A stretch of 64,000 nt of DNA from Paenibacillus planticolens (GCF_013141725.1 NZ_WHNZ01000007.1:372001-436000); one strand, 5' to 3'. Shown: positions 29,760 through 40,442, counted from the stretch's first letter. The notes: generated by a model not told the origin, from the sequence alone. Numbers and translations: made by a program.

Positions 29760-32700
29760 CTAATTTTGAAGCAACCAGTCATCGAGTATCATTCTGGCCA
29801 CAGCTGCCAGAACCTCAATGTCAATGACGCCTTTATTATTAATATCAGCTTTTTCAATCAGACTCCAATTGGCATCCGTTGACTTCGTTCCGTAGTACTT
29901 GGCAATCATGGACAAATCATTCACTGTCACACTTGTTTCGCCAGGAATTAATGTAATCAATGCGCCCAAGTAAGTTTGTACCGCAGCATTCAACGTACTT
30001 ACCGCTTCATCCACTTGACTTTGTGAAGCCGATGAACTGTTGTAGACGGCTTGTGCGCTGCTGATGGCTGCTTTCAGGACTGTTCTCGCTGCAGCCGGAT
30101 ACGAACCTATTCTTGTGCCCTCTTTAGTAGCGTCGAGTTTGCCTTGCGCTTGTTCAATCGCTGTGTTCAGCGCTGTTTTGTCTGCACTTTCCGTGATGAC
30201 CGAGCTATTAAACAGAGCCAATGCGTTACTCAAAGCTGTTGCTGCCGCATCCACTTGAGCTTGTGTAGATGCCGGGTTATCATTTACGGCTGCTGCGCTG
30301 TTAATGGCCGCTAACAAAATGGCCTTCGATCCGACTGGATATTGACCTGGTTGCGAACCTTCAACGGCCGATGCATATTTGCTTTGAGCATTGACAATTG
30401 TCGTGCTCAACACTGATTTATCAACGGTTGGAGCCGCAGCTTTGATTTCAAAGCTATGCGAAGCGCCTTCAATTAGCGTACCTGCACCATCTTTGGAAAT
30501 TTCAAAGTTGGTCACATACACGCTTGTTGCAACCGTTTCGCTAACCCTTTTTGCAGATGCGTGAACGCTTAACAATGGACCCGCTTCCTTGACTTCATTA
30601 TTCGCGCCCTCGCTGACCATAAGCACCAGAATTTGGCCTTTGTCGGCTTTAATGCCGGTATCCAAAACCCGGAAATTAGGCTTCAGGGAACTTAAAGCTT
30701 GGTCTGCCAAGGACAAAGTGCCGTTGCCGTTCGTTTTTGTATCAAACTGCAGCTTGCTCGGGTCGTAGTTCAGCACCATGCTGAGCGTTGTGAAGCTGGT
30801 ACGAAGATGGCTCACACCAATACTCAGATCAATAGGTTGTGAACTTTCAACAGAAGTTGGCCCTGTTATGGTTCCAGCCGTTGCCGCTGTTGAAACGACG
30901 GTGACATTCGCTTTGGCCTTTATGCTGGTCCCTGCAACAGTACCATTGACCGTAAACGTGCCGGGTTGTGCGTATTTGGATGCGTCAATAGCTTCCCAAA
31001 CCACATTTACAGCTTCAGTCGTAGTGTCATTGTATAAAGCTGTAACAACAGCTGGCAATACAGGTGCTGAACCCTGTTCCGTTGTTACAGATACATCGTT
31101 AATGCTTGTAATTTGCTTTCCTTGATACATGGTTTGAACTTCCGTCGGACTCTTATCCAGATTGTAGATTTGGAAATCGTCCAATACACCGGCTTTTAAA
31201 GGTGCACCATCCGAATAACCACTGACGCCAATTAATTTAGGGTCGCTGGTCGCGGTAATGCTATTGAGTGCTCCCTCAACCACGACTTGCTGAGCTACGC
31301 CATTTTTGTAAATAGCGCCTTGTTTCGTAACAGAATTAAAGGTGAAAGCTACATGCGTCCATTCATTTAATGTGAAAAAGTTATTCGGTGTTTGAGCGAC
31401 TTTGAACAGGTTTGTTCCGTCAAGCATCATGATAATCGCGCCATTCAAGGTAATGTACCAGCCTTGACCGGCATAATTGCCATTAGGTTTGAACCATGCG
31501 ACGACTTGTTCGCCGCTAATACTGGCCGTTCGCTTAAACCAGAAGGAAACGGTGATATCAGCAGGCTGCAGGTCCCGGCTGGTTCCGGCATCAATTTTAC
31601 CGCCATTCATGTTAATTGCCGACCCTTCATGACCCGCTGCAATCCAAGTCGCCGATCCTCCTGTGGTCGTCTTCAAAGTTCCGTTATTCCCTTTACTGGA
31701 AGAATCCGCTACCGTAGTACCGCTGCCTTCGTTAAATTTGTACCAGAGCATCAAGTCAGTCCCTGGTGCAGGTCCCGGAGTGACGGTTACATTGGCTTTT
31801 GCTTTTATGGTTGTGCCCGCAACGGTACCATCCACCGTGAATGTCCCCGCTTGCGCATACTTCGCTGCTTCTGGCACGTCCCATGTCACTTGTAGATAAT
31901 CAGTGCTCTTATCCGAAAAATTAGTCTTCACAATACTTGGAAGGAACGGCGCTACCGTTGCTCTAGTTGTGACATTAACGGGGTCAATACTTGTTATGGT
32001 CGGAGTATCAATAACCGTTACAATAGCCATTGCTTTTTCAGATGTACTTGGAACTACACCATTTACAATAAACACATTCCCTATCGTTGAGAATTTGCTT
32101 TTATCAATAGGATCCCAAGTAACAGCTACTTTCGTTGTACTGCCATTCTTCAGAATCGCGGTCACGGAAGTCGGCAGTTTTGGTGATTTATTGACTACAG
32201 CATCCAGTGTGATACATGGAATACTTAGAATATCCAACGGGTTATCGCCTGTTGTGTGCAGCCGCAATACTGTCACCGAATATTTGGACAAACTATAATC
32301 GAACTGCGTTGCAACATTGGAGATCGTCTTCGTTTTTGGCGATACTTTGGTTGGATTAGCTAACGAGTTCTCATCGGTTAGAGCGTTTGCTGCAAGTTCT
32401 GTGGCCGTCCCTTCCGATGCCAAGTTGGCAGCATTGATTCCACTCAAATTAATGCGTGTATTCAAAGCTGAATTGGAGTTATTGACCAGTTTCACAACAA
32501 TGTCCCCATTAATAAGGTCTTTGCTTACAACAGAGTATACGCCTTGCTGCGCACCTGAATTTGTTTTCGTTAATGTACTCGGCAAAATGTAAGAACTTTT
32601 GCTTGTATTGCTGCTGAACAGCTTCTGTACCTGGTAAGACGTCGTACCATACACCTGTGAGTTATTAAAGAAGATGAGATCAGGCCACCATTGTGTGTAC

Positions 32701-34352
32701 GTATTCCCTCCAGCACTTCCTAGCTTAGCAAAAGTTGGCGCATAAGAGGCGAATTTAACAACATCTCCGTTACGCTCTAATCCCGTCATGTAAGCTGCTT
32801 CGGCAAGTGCTCCCTTCATCGAGTTGCCTGTGTTGCCATCTCCATTGTTAGCCGATCCCGCATCGTTCTTAACGGCATATTCGCCAACAAACACCTGTTT
32901 GGAATTGCGATCATAACTATCGTACCGATTTGTATTGTTTAACATAAAGGAGGCATTCGTGTAATAATGCTCATCCATGACTTCAGCTCTGCCCTTCCCT
33001 TTGCCTGGATCATTAATCCAATTCCAGCCTGCGGCAACGTCAGCACTTCCACCTGTTGAAAAAATGAGGTTCATATACGGATATTTCGCTTTGATTGCAT
33101 CATAGAACAATGGATATCGGTCGTAATAGTCCTGCCCCCAATGTTCGTTGCCGAGACTCATATACTTCAGATTGAACGGTGCAGGGTGACCGGCAGCAGC
33201 ACGCTTAGCCCCCCATTCTGTCGTTATATCTCCATTGGCATATTCGATTAAATCAAGAGCATCCTGAATAAACGGTTGAATTTGATTTAAAGGAGTGTTC
33301 GGACCGCCCACCAAAAACTGCTCCACCATGCCGACATTGACTACCGGCAGCGGCTCCGAGCCCAGATCTTCTGCCATCAAGAAATATTCATAGAAGCCTA
33401 GACCGCCCGATTGATTTTGGGTAGGCGCAGCTCCTTTCTCGCCACGGTTGGCCGTCGACCAGAAATTGATGTTATTCGGTCTCTCCGCTACATCGCCAAT
33501 CGTGTTTTTCCAATTGTACGCATTGGCCATATTTTTACCGCCAACGATCGCGCCGCCTGGAAATCTTAAAAACTTAGGATTCATGTCGGCAAGCATCTGA
33601 ACAAGATCTGCCCTAAGACCGCCGGGACGATTTTTCCATGTTTTTTGAGGGAAAAGCGACACCATGTCAAAATCAATTTTGCCGACATTTTTCGTCTTAA
33701 TGAACAGCTTTGCATTCACCGCTGAATCGCTGGCCTGTATAGTTGCCGTCAGTTTTTTCCATGTGCCCGTAATTTCCGAACCCGCGATTTCAACCTGGCC
33801 GTAGGATTGAGTCCCATTCGGATCCATGACGCTTACCGTCAATGGCTCAGTTAACTTATCGCTGCTTCGCACATAGACGGAAAAATCGTAACTGTCTCCT
33901 TTCTTTATAGCCATACCATCGTATCCGTCATTTGAGAATCCAACGCCGTTGCCAGGTGCAGTCACATTTAATTGCAGATAGGTTGGGTTTTTCGCATTTA
34001 GAGGATTTGTTTTCAGCGCCGTTATAGTACCTGTTCCTGTGCCGGTTTGTACTAATTTCCAAGCAAACAGCGGGGCGGCAGTTGAGTTGGCCGTGCTACC
34101 GGTAGCAGACAAGAATTCGAAAGAACGGTTCTCAACAAGCTCGGCATACAGGCCCCCATCCCCGGCGTAGTTAATATCCTCCAAAAATATCCCATTTAAG
34201 TTTGGACTGATTGTAGCTCCCCGCTGCGCCGCATTAACATCCAGCTGGTAATCGACAGGATCGGCTGCCAAAGCTGTTCCTGAAGAGGCGATAAAGGGAA
34301 CCGCAATCACGACGGACATGAAAGCCGAACATACTTTCGAAAAAAGTTTCAC
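29760..34352 (-). CDS. Secreted GH51 alpha-L-arabinofuranosidase with Big_4, LamG, cohesin, two FIVAR and degenerate dockerin
   Basis: This 1530-residue enzyme removes alpha-L-arabinofuranose side chains. Signal peptide to about 28; a CBM-like/GH51 N-terminal sandwich (60-230); the barrel with acid/base E403 in SLGNEHWGQ and nucleophile E461 in MDEHYYTN; Big_4 Ig domains at 720-790, 788-855 and 1080-1155; LamG at 865-1078; cohesin at 1158-1302 with SFTTLSMVLNYDPSKLQF; FIVAR at 1308-1385 and 1388-1468; dockerin at 1470-1530. The dockerin is degenerate: loop 1 is reduced to GETSVTVND without DxNxD, loop 2 is DINNKGVIDIEV. Start is GTG after GAAAGGTG. It shares its whole C-terminal half plan with the next gene (34452-40442), so the tails are paralogous. 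Signals for cre are not seen directly upstream. Confidence 0.92.
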   Translation of the reverse strand: MKLFSKVCSAFMSVVIAVPFIASSGTALAADPVDYQLDVNAAQRGATISPNLNGIFLEDINYAGDGGLYAELVENRSFEFLSATGSTANSTAAPLFAWKLVQTGTGTGTITALKTNPLNAKNPTYLQLNVTAPGNGVGFSNDGYDGMAIKKGDSYDFSVYVRSSDKLTEPLTVSVMDPNGTQSYGQVEIAGSEITGTWKKLTATIQASDSAVNAKLFIKTKNVGKIDFDMVSLFPQKTWKNRPGGLRADLVQMLADMNPKFLRFPGGAIVGGKNMANAYNWKNTIGDVAERPNNINFWSTANRGEKGAAPTQNQSGGLGFYEYFLMAEDLGSEPLPVVNVGMVEQFLVGGPNTPLNQIQPFIQDALDLIEYANGDITTEWGAKRAAAGHPAPFNLKYMSLGNEHWGQDYYDRYPLFYDAIKAKYPYMNLIFSTGGSADVAAGWNWINDPGKGKGRAEVMDEHYYTNASFMLNNTNRYDSYDRNSKQVFVGEYAVKNDAGSANNGDGNTGNSMKGALAEAAYMTGLERNGDVVKFASYAPTFAKLGSAGGNTYTQWWPDLIFFNNSQVYGTTSYQVQKLFSSNTSKSSYILPSTLTKTNSGAQQGVYSVVSKDLINGDIVVKLVNNSNSALNTRINLSGINAANLASEGTATELAANALTDENSLANPTKVSPKTKTISNVATQFDYSLSKYSVTVLRLHTTGDNPLDILSIPCITLDAVVNKSPKLPTSVTAILKNGSTTKVAVTWDPIDKSKFSTIGNVFIVNGVVPSTSEKAMAIVTVIDTPTITSIDPVNVTTRATVAPFLPSIVKTNFSDKSTDYLQVTWDVPEAAKYAQAGTFTVDGTVAGTTIKAKANVTVTPGPAPGTDLMLWYKFNEGSGTTVADSSSKGNNGTLKTTTGGSATWIAAGHEGSAINMNGGKIDAGTSRDLQPADITVSFWFKRTASISGEQVVAWFKPNGNYAGQGWYITLNGAIIMMLDGTNLFKVAQTPNNFFTLNEWTHVAFTFNSVTKQGAIYKNGVAQQVVVEGALNSITATSDPKLIGVSGYSDGAPLKAGVLDDFQIYNLDKSPTEVQTMYQGKQITSINDVSVTTEQGSAPVLPAVVTALYNDTTTEAVNVVWEAIDASKYAQPGTFTVNGTVAGTSIKAKANVTVVSTAATAGTITGPTSVESSQPIDLSIGVSHLRTSFTTLSMVLNYDPSKLQFDTKTNGNGTLSLADQALSSLKPNFRVLDTGIKADKGQILVLMVSEGANNEVKEAGPLLSVHASAKRVSETVATSVYVTNFEISKDGAGTLIEGASHSFEIKAAAPTVDKSVLSTTIVNAQSKYASAVEGSQPGQYPVGSKAILLAAINSAAAVNDNPASTQAQVDAAATALSNALALFNSSVITESADKTALNTAIEQAQGKLDATKEGTRIGSYPAAARTVLKAAISSAQAVYNSSSASQSQVDEAVSTLNAAVQTYLGALITLIPGETSVTVNDLSMIAKYYGTKSTDANWSLIEKADINNKGVIDIEVLAAVARMILDDWLLQN

Positions 34353-34408
34353 TATACATCACCTTTCTGTTTTCGTTCGAATCGCCATACTTCCTATACC
34401 AAAGAAAA

Positions 34409-34439
34409 GGGGAAGACGGCTGACAGTCCACCGTCTCCC
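34409..34439 (-). terminator. Terminator of the 1996-residue glycosidase gene
   Basis: On the minus strand GGGAGACGG and CCGTCTTCCCC flank an 11-base loop, followed by TTTTCTTT, just past the stop at 34452. Confidence 0.75.
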
Positions 34440-34451
34440 ACTATCAAGCAA

Positions 34452-37400
34452 TTAGTTTTCCAACATCCAATCGTCGATAATCATTCTGGCAACATATGCC
34501 AAGACTTGAATATCAATTGTGCCTGTGTTGTAAATATCCGCTTTTTCAATTTGATTCCAGTTTGCGTCTGTTGATTTCGTACCGTAGTACTTGGCAATGA
34601 TGGACAGGTCTTTAATGGAGATTTTCGTCTCGCCAGGAACCAGTGTAATGAATTGTGTCGCGAATGTTTGCAGGGCCGCCTGCAACGCATCTTTCGCTGC
34701 ATCCACTTGTGGTTGTCTGGAAGATGATTTGTCCAGTACGTCTTTAGCGCTTGTAATAGCAGCTAGCAATGTCGCTTTGGAACCAAGCTCGTACTTGCCG
34801 AGTTTGTCGCCTTCAATCGCTGCATCATACTTGCTTTGCGCACTGGCAACGGTTTCGGCTAGTTCCGTTTTGTTCACTGTACCAGGCTCTGGATCCGTTT
34901 CGATAATAACGGAGTTGCTGAATGTTGTTACGGCTGCATTCAGAGCGCTTAATGCGTTTGCTACTTCCGTTTGTGTCGATGCAGCATTATTGCTTACTGC
35001 GATTGCGTTGTTAATCGCTGTTAACAAGGTTGCTTTCGATCCGGCCGGATATTGTCCGACTTGCGTACCTTCGCTCGCATTGTCATGCTTCGTTTGTGCA
35101 GCAGCAATTGCAGCATTCAACTCTGCTTTATTGACAACGTTAATTTGAATGTTGAGCGATACGCCAGGTACTTGCGTTGCTGAACCTTCGTTAGAGACAT
35201 TGAAGTCAATTAACGATACGGTTGTGATCCCTGGCTCAGCACCGGCTTTCGTTTTGGCATGCAGCGTTAACAAGTCACCCGGTTTACTTATCGCATTGTT
35301 CGCACCAATACTGGACAAGATGATGCGAATTTCGCCTTTTTGAGCCTTAACAGCTGTACCCAAGACGCTGAAATTGTCTCTCAGGGTGCTAAGCGCACTG
35401 TTCGCTAATGAGACGACATTACCATTCGAAACCGTATCGAATTCCAGCTTGGTAGGGTCGTATTTCACAATGACATCCATTGTTGTGAAGCTGGATTGCA
35501 GGTTGCTCACACCCATAGTCAAATCAAACGGTTGTGCTTGATTCACAGCTTCAGGACCAATTAATGTCGATGTAGTTACAATCGGATTGCTTACGGTTAC
35601 ATTGGCAACTGCCTTGATCGTTGTGCCCGCAACCGTACCATTCACACTAAACGTACCGGCCGCAGCATACTGCGCAGGGGCAATTGCATCCCAAATTACA
35701 TCTAGTGATGCTGTAGTCGAATCGTTATAATTCACGGTTACAACAGCTGGCATTTGTGGCGCTGTTCCAGCGGTAGTTGATACATCAACAGGATTAATGC
35801 TTGTTATAACGGCTTGTGCCGCTACGACGGTTACGTTGGCTACTGGTTTAATCGTAGTGCCCGCAACTGTACCATTCACACTAAACGTACCGACTGCAGC
35901 ATACTTCACTGGATCAATCGCAGCCCATGTTACATTGACAGGAGACGTTGTCGTATCGTTATATGTCGCATTTACGGTATTCGGCAATACTGGCGCTACT
36001 CCAGGATTCGTCGTTACATTTACTGGAGCAAAACTAGTAATTGCTTTAGCGGTTACCGTTAATGTCAGTTTTGCTACAATATTTGTCCCAGTAACAGTAC
36101 CATTAAGGGTAACTGTGCCTGCGGCAGCATATTGCTCCGGAGCTATGCTCCATACGACACTGACAGGTCCGGATGTACCGTTATCGTATTGCGCTGTTAC
36201 CGTTTGCGGTAATACCGGCGCTACACCAGCGACTGTGGAACTGGTTGAATTTGCAATGGATGTAATCGTTCTTGGATAGACAGTCACATTTACTTTGGCC
36301 AATACGGAAGTGCCCGCCACATGACCCAGTATGGTGAATGTTCCCGGTGAGTTCAATAAATTCGGATCATAAGCATCCCATGTTACTTTAATGTTGATAT
36401 TATCCATGGAACCATCGTTATAATAAGCTTCGATGATCGATGGCAGCACTAGCGGTTTGCCGGCTGTGATCGAAATATTCTCATCCTGAATGCTGTTAAT
36501 CGTTACATCGTTTGTTACCCGTACAAAGACAGTAGCTTCAGCCTCAATATTGGTTCCGTCCACTGTACCTTTTACTGTAAAACTTCCGGGAGTTGCCACT
36601 TGACTTGGCGTTACGGCATCCCAGATTACACTTCCAGCGGCCGTCGAGCCATCTTCGAAAACTTTGGTCACGGTTGGCGGCAGGACAGGCAGCACATCAT
36701 GCAGTGTGCTTACTTTTACAGGTTTAACACTTGATGTTGGCGTTGTGTAAACCTTCCATTCCAAAATCCCCGTCCACTGCGTTCCTCTTGTGATCGTCAT
36801 GCGCAATTTTGTTGTCGTGATTGGCGAGAAGGTTGTTGTATTGTACTTATTGAGCGCAACGCCATTGCCAACTGCGTTCGGAACATCTACGTAATCTGTG
36901 CCGTTCCAATATTGCAGCTTACTATCAGTAGGTGCCAGAATACCGCCGTTATCTGTCCACCAATACACATCGGATTTCGAGATGTTCACCGGTGTTCCCC
37001 ACGTGTATTCCACCCACTGTGTTTTAGGGCTGCTGTTCCAGTTTCCGTAAGCACCGCCTGTTTTATCGGTTGAGCTAGTCGGATCATAACCGTCATTGAT
37101 CGCATTCAGATTTTCCCAAGTCGAAACAAAGGAAGTTGACGGCGTAGCCGTTAAGGCCACATTCACCGCATTCGGAAGAGGATCAACCGTAACTGCGATA
37201 TCTACAATTGTAGACAATTCACCATCTGTAGCTGTGAGTGTTAACACATAGTTCCCTGGTCTGTTAAACGTAGCAATCGTATTGCCGGCTGCATCTTTGG
37301 TGAAGACCGCTTGGCCGCCTTGGACTCCGCTTTTCAGGGACCAACTGGTATCCAGCGTACCGAATGGCAGTCCGTCGTCCGACATATTTACCAGCAATTT

Positions 37401-40400
37401 CGCTTTTAAAGGAATTTTCGCTGTCGTATCCTGTTGAACAGTCACCACCGGTGGCGTATTGACAGCATCCGGAGCTTTCACGCCTGTATTGAATACTTGG
37501 AGTTCCTTCACGCCAACATTGGACCCAGGCTTAGGAGTCATCATAACTCTTATCTTCTGCGCAGTAATCGCAGGGAACTGGACATGATTATAGTTTGCCA
37601 GTGTTGGAGATTTGTATTGTTTAGGAACCGCTTTCCAAGACGAAGTTGATTCATCGTAGTATTGAACCGTATACATAGATGGTTCTCTGTAGAAAGTTTG
37701 CGGTTTATCATTGTAATAGTAGATCTTGATATCATCGAATGTTTTCGGTGATCCAAAGTCAGCTTGCAGCCAATCTTGCGCGTTTGTCGACCCTCTTGAA
37801 CCCCAAATTGGCGGGTTCGCGGTGAAAGAACCGGAAGTAAAGAAGTTGCCACTTATTGTAAATCCTGTTTTAGCATTGGATGGTGATGTTTGAGGATGCG
37901 TATAAGAAGCTGTCATTGTTGAATTCAAAGCCAAGTTTGCAGCATTGCCAGTTTCCGGCGTTAAATCCACACCAGCCTTCTGGAACAAATCAGCAGCCCT
38001 GTTATACGTATTCAAATCAACTTCCATAGCACTTTTCATTTGCGTATTGCTGTTCTGTACGGCTACAGTTGCCCCGCTGCCGTCTAAGACCTTTACGACA
38101 CCTGAAGCCGAATTCCATTCCAAATGAGCCAGCTTATCCGTTCTAAGAACTAGCGAACCATTCACATACATCGAATATCCTTCTTGAACATTCGGATAAT
38201 ACGTTTTCCCATCTCCTGGTTTATCCCAGACGATCGTGATGTCATTGCCATGATAACGGAGGTTGTTCACCGTAAAGTGATCCCAACCGATGTCAATCGG
38301 CCATAATTCAACCGTTGAATCTGTACGAGGCACAAGTCCGATAATATCCTCGATAACGGAATAATTGTAATTGCCAAGGATATTGTGGTGAATCCCGGAT
38401 CTTCCGCCAATTTGCTTCGTCGTTGGGTTCCAGTTGTACCAATACTCATTGTTGTCCAAATAGTTAATATTGCCTTGATAAGCGGTTGACCATCCAAGCC
38501 AGTACATCAACTTCTTGTACATATCCGCTGTTATGTAAGGCTGGTTCGGATATTTCCTGAGCACTTCCGTAAAGAGTCTAATATTTCCTGAAGCATTCAA
38601 ATTGGCAAAGTTATTGGAACCGCCAACCCCTGCCGCTACGGAAAGAGCTTTATCCTTCTGATTTGCCGTATAGAATGGGAATACAGGGAATTCATCTTTA
38701 TCTGCCCAATAGCGGAGTGACTCCAAATACTTAGGATCGTCTTTAGGTACAAGTCCGTCCATTTGGAAGGCGTAGTAATTGTTAGCTTCCTTCCAAGGAA
38801 TAAATGTATTTGTTAATAAGTCCTTCTGTAAAAACATTTTTGATGATTCGTCCCACATAATGGATAAGAAGTCCGTCTTCAGCTTATTTGCAAAAGCGAA
38901 CATTTCATTGGCCTTCGCTGTATTGCCGACTAACTGGTAGGCTTTTGCGGAAGCCATGGCATTCCCATAAACGAAAGCGCTTTCAGTTCGGTTTTGATTG
39001 ATGTTCCCTCTTTTTTCATAATAGTGAAAAGCATTGCCATCCGCATCGTTCCCTGTCAGGGAGCCCCAATCATAATTAATGACGCCGTCTTTGTTCGTAT
39101 CAAACCGATCTAGTTGACCTTTCGCATCTTTCTCAGCATACCGCGCTAAGTTATTCAAAATTTTCGGCTGACCGCCATGGACTTCATACGTTTGGAAAGC
39201 GGAATCCCCAATGTATTGGGAATAGCTGTTATTCCAGTTGGACGGTTTCCCCGGATTATCTGTAAACAGACTGTCCCTCGAAGTTTCGCCGGCTGACACC
39301 CAATCGCCATACGAATATATCGGGCTTCTGAAATATTTGAGATCCTGCATATGCATTGGTTGCGTCAATACGATGGCATTATTATAGCCTAAAGCTCCTT
39401 CTACAGAGATCGGGAACTGGTAATCATTCCCTGGAATGTTGGCATCGAGGAAGTTAAACCGGCTTAACCACCATCTGTAATAAATAATCTTCTTAATATT
39501 TTCGTCCGCAACATCCATATATGGAACGTTGTCTGCCCACCATTTGTTATACTCGCGCATCTGAGTTAGGTAAGCGGTATTGGCATCATAGTCTTTATAG
39601 CGGTTGTAATCGACGAGCGAATCCGGTATTTCATTCGTAATGAAACCCATTTGGAATTTAAGCGTAATCTTTTGATTTGGCGCCAAAGTGATGGACCTGG
39701 TTAAAATGCCATTGCTGGCTTTCATTCCTGTTCCACTGAACCGTGGATACACTTTGGTCAAATTATTTCTCACATCAAACGTACCTGTAAGCTCAGTGCC
39801 ATCTTCTGAAGCTGTTTTGGCAAATGGAGAATCTGCCGTTAGGTCGAATGTTTTGGACGTTGTCCCTGTATTCGTAATCGTTACATTGTCGATAGCGACG
39901 TTGTTGTCTGTGATGAATTTGGTTTCTTCCAGCGTGTAACCGGTCGCATTATAGAACGCTGACCAATAACTTGGCGTTTGAATTCTTTTCGTCGCATCCT
40001 GCGTGAAGGTCACGCCGGGAATCTGAATGGAGTAACCCTTTTGATTCAGCAAATCAAAATAAGCGATATTGTTGCCAAAACCGATGACTGTGGCAGCGTT
40101 CGTATACATATACAAAGCTTTGCCCCGTGACATCAAATAGGTTCCTGTAGGATCATTCCCTTTCCTGGTAAGGATGCGATCCATCCAGTACGAAGTGCCT
40201 CCTGCTGCAAGATCGGCTTGATACATATCCATCATCATGCTTCTGCCGGCATCGAAAGTGGCCGGTTCAGGCGGGACCACCACATTCCCGGCTGTATTCG
40301 TGAACACAGGCATCCCAGGATCATTATTGTGCACAAAATTAGGATCTGCTGCAAAAACAGTTGTGCTAAATCCTGACACTAACGAGAACACCAAAGTTGT

Positions 40401-40442
40401 CGTCAAAATTTTCCTGCCAATTGATTTTTTGAACTTACTCAT
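34452..40442 (-). CDS. Giant secreted (alpha/alpha)-barrel-like glycosidase with F5/8, five Big_4, cohesin, two FIVAR and degenerate dockerin
   Basis: The 1996-residue protein has a signal peptide (to VFAADP, about 33) and a catalytic-looking region (35-810) rich in helical-barrel motifs, such as KIIYYRWWLSRFNFLDANI, ILTQ-like repeats and SGIHHNILGNYNYSVIED. This resembles the MGH1-like/clan GH-G barrels; GH142 is a candidate, but I cannot assign a family. It is followed by F5/8-type domain 1 (828-988), a PKD/cadherin-like domain (998-1088), F5/8-type domain 2 (1092-1234), five Big_4 repeats (about 1240-1618, motif YNDTTTSPVNVTWAAIDP), cohesin (1624-1764, SSFTTMDVIVKYDPTKLEF), FIVARs (1770-1845, 1855-1930) and dockerin (1935-1996). 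Dockerin loops GETKISIKD and DIYNTGTIDIQV lack most calcium ligands. AGGAGGTAACAA precedes the ATG. It follows the ABC importer genes 180 bases downstream and probably belongs to the same regulon. Confidence 0.8.
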   Translation of the reverse strand: MSKFKKSIGRKILTTTLVFSLVSGFSTTVFAADPNFVHNNDPGMPVFTNTAGNVVVPPEPATFDAGRSMMMDMYQADLAAGGTSYWMDRILTRKGNDPTGTYLMSRGKALYMYTNAATVIGFGNNIAYFDLLNQKGYSIQIPGVTFTQDATKRIQTPSYWSAFYNATGYTLEETKFITDNNVAIDNVTITNTGTTSKTFDLTADSPFAKTASEDGTELTGTFDVRNNLTKVYPRFSGTGMKASNGILTRSITLAPNQKITLKFQMGFITNEIPDSLVDYNRYKDYDANTAYLTQMREYNKWWADNVPYMDVADENIKKIIYYRWWLSRFNFLDANIPGNDYQFPISVEGALGYNNAIVLTQPMHMQDLKYFRSPIYSYGDWVSAGETSRDSLFTDNPGKPSNWNNSYSQYIGDSAFQTYEVHGGQPKILNNLARYAEKDAKGQLDRFDTNKDGVINYDWGSLTGNDADGNAFHYYEKRGNINQNRTESAFVYGNAMASAKAYQLVGNTAKANEMFAFANKLKTDFLSIMWDESSKMFLQKDLLTNTFIPWKEANNYYAFQMDGLVPKDDPKYLESLRYWADKDEFPVFPFYTANQKDKALSVAAGVGGSNNFANLNASGNIRLFTEVLRKYPNQPYITADMYKKLMYWLGWSTAYQGNINYLDNNEYWYNWNPTTKQIGGRSGIHHNILGNYNYSVIEDIIGLVPRTDSTVELWPIDIGWDHFTVNNLRYHGNDITIVWDKPGDGKTYYPNVQEGYSMYVNGSLVLRTDKLAHLEWNSASGVVKVLDGSGATVAVQNSNTQMKSAMEVDLNTYNRAADLFQKAGVDLTPETGNAANLALNSTMTASYTHPQTSPSNAKTGFTISGNFFTSGSFTANPPIWGSRGSTNAQDWLQADFGSPKTFDDIKIYYYNDKPQTFYREPSMYTVQYYDESTSSWKAVPKQYKSPTLANYNHVQFPAITAQKIRVMMTPKPGSNVGVKELQVFNTGVKAPDAVNTPPVVTVQQDTTAKIPLKAKLLVNMSDDGLPFGTLDTSWSLKSGVQGGQAVFTKDAAGNTIATFNRPGNYVLTLTATDGELSTIVDIAVTVDPLPNAVNVALTATPSTSFVSTWENLNAINDGYDPTSSTDKTGGAYGNWNSSPKTQWVEYTWGTPVNISKSDVYWWTDNGGILAPTDSKLQYWNGTDYVDVPNAVGNGVALNKYNTTTFSPITTTKLRMTITRGTQWTGILEWKVYTTPTSSVKPVKVSTLHDVLPVLPPTVTKVFEDGSTAAGSVIWDAVTPSQVATPGSFTVKGTVDGTNIEAEATVFVRVTNDVTINSIQDENISITAGKPLVLPSIIEAYYNDGSMDNINIKVTWDAYDPNLLNSPGTFTILGHVAGTSVLAKVNVTVYPRTITSIANSTSSTVAGVAPVLPQTVTAQYDNGTSGPVSVVWSIAPEQYAAAGTVTLNGTVTGTNIVAKLTLTVTAKAITSFAPVNVTTNPGVAPVLPNTVNATYNDTTTSPVNVTWAAIDPVKYAAVGTFSVNGTVAGTTIKPVANVTVVAAQAVITSINPVDVSTTAGTAPQMPAVVTVNYNDSTTASLDVIWDAIAPAQYAAAGTFSVNGTVAGTTIKAVANVTVSNPIVTTSTLIGPEAVNQAQPFDLTMGVSNLQSSFTTMDVIVKYDPTKLEFDTVSNGNVVSLANSALSTLRDNFSVLGTAVKAQKGEIRIILSSIGANNAISKPGDLLTLHAKTKAGAEPGITTVSLIDFNVSNEGSATQVPGVSLNIQINVVNKAELNAAIAAAQTKHDNASEGTQVGQYPAGSKATLLTAINNAIAVSNNAASTQTEVANALSALNAAVTTFSNSVIIETDPEPGTVNKTELAETVASAQSKYDAAIEGDKLGKYELGSKATLLAAITSAKDVLDKSSSRQPQVDAAKDALQAALQTFATQFITLVPGETKISIKDLSIIAKYYGTKSTDANWNQIEKADIYNTGTIDIQVLAYVARMIIDDWMLEN

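Noticed and set aside
34591..36279. Plus-strand open frames opposite the 1996-residue glycosidase tail
   Set aside because: Ala/Val-rich antisense shadows of FIVAR and Big_4 repeats, with no start signals or domains.
35590..36720. Regular repeats about 220 bases apart, resembling a repeat array
   Set aside because: These are coding Big_4 domain repeats inside one open frame, not a CRISPR array or intergenic repeat.
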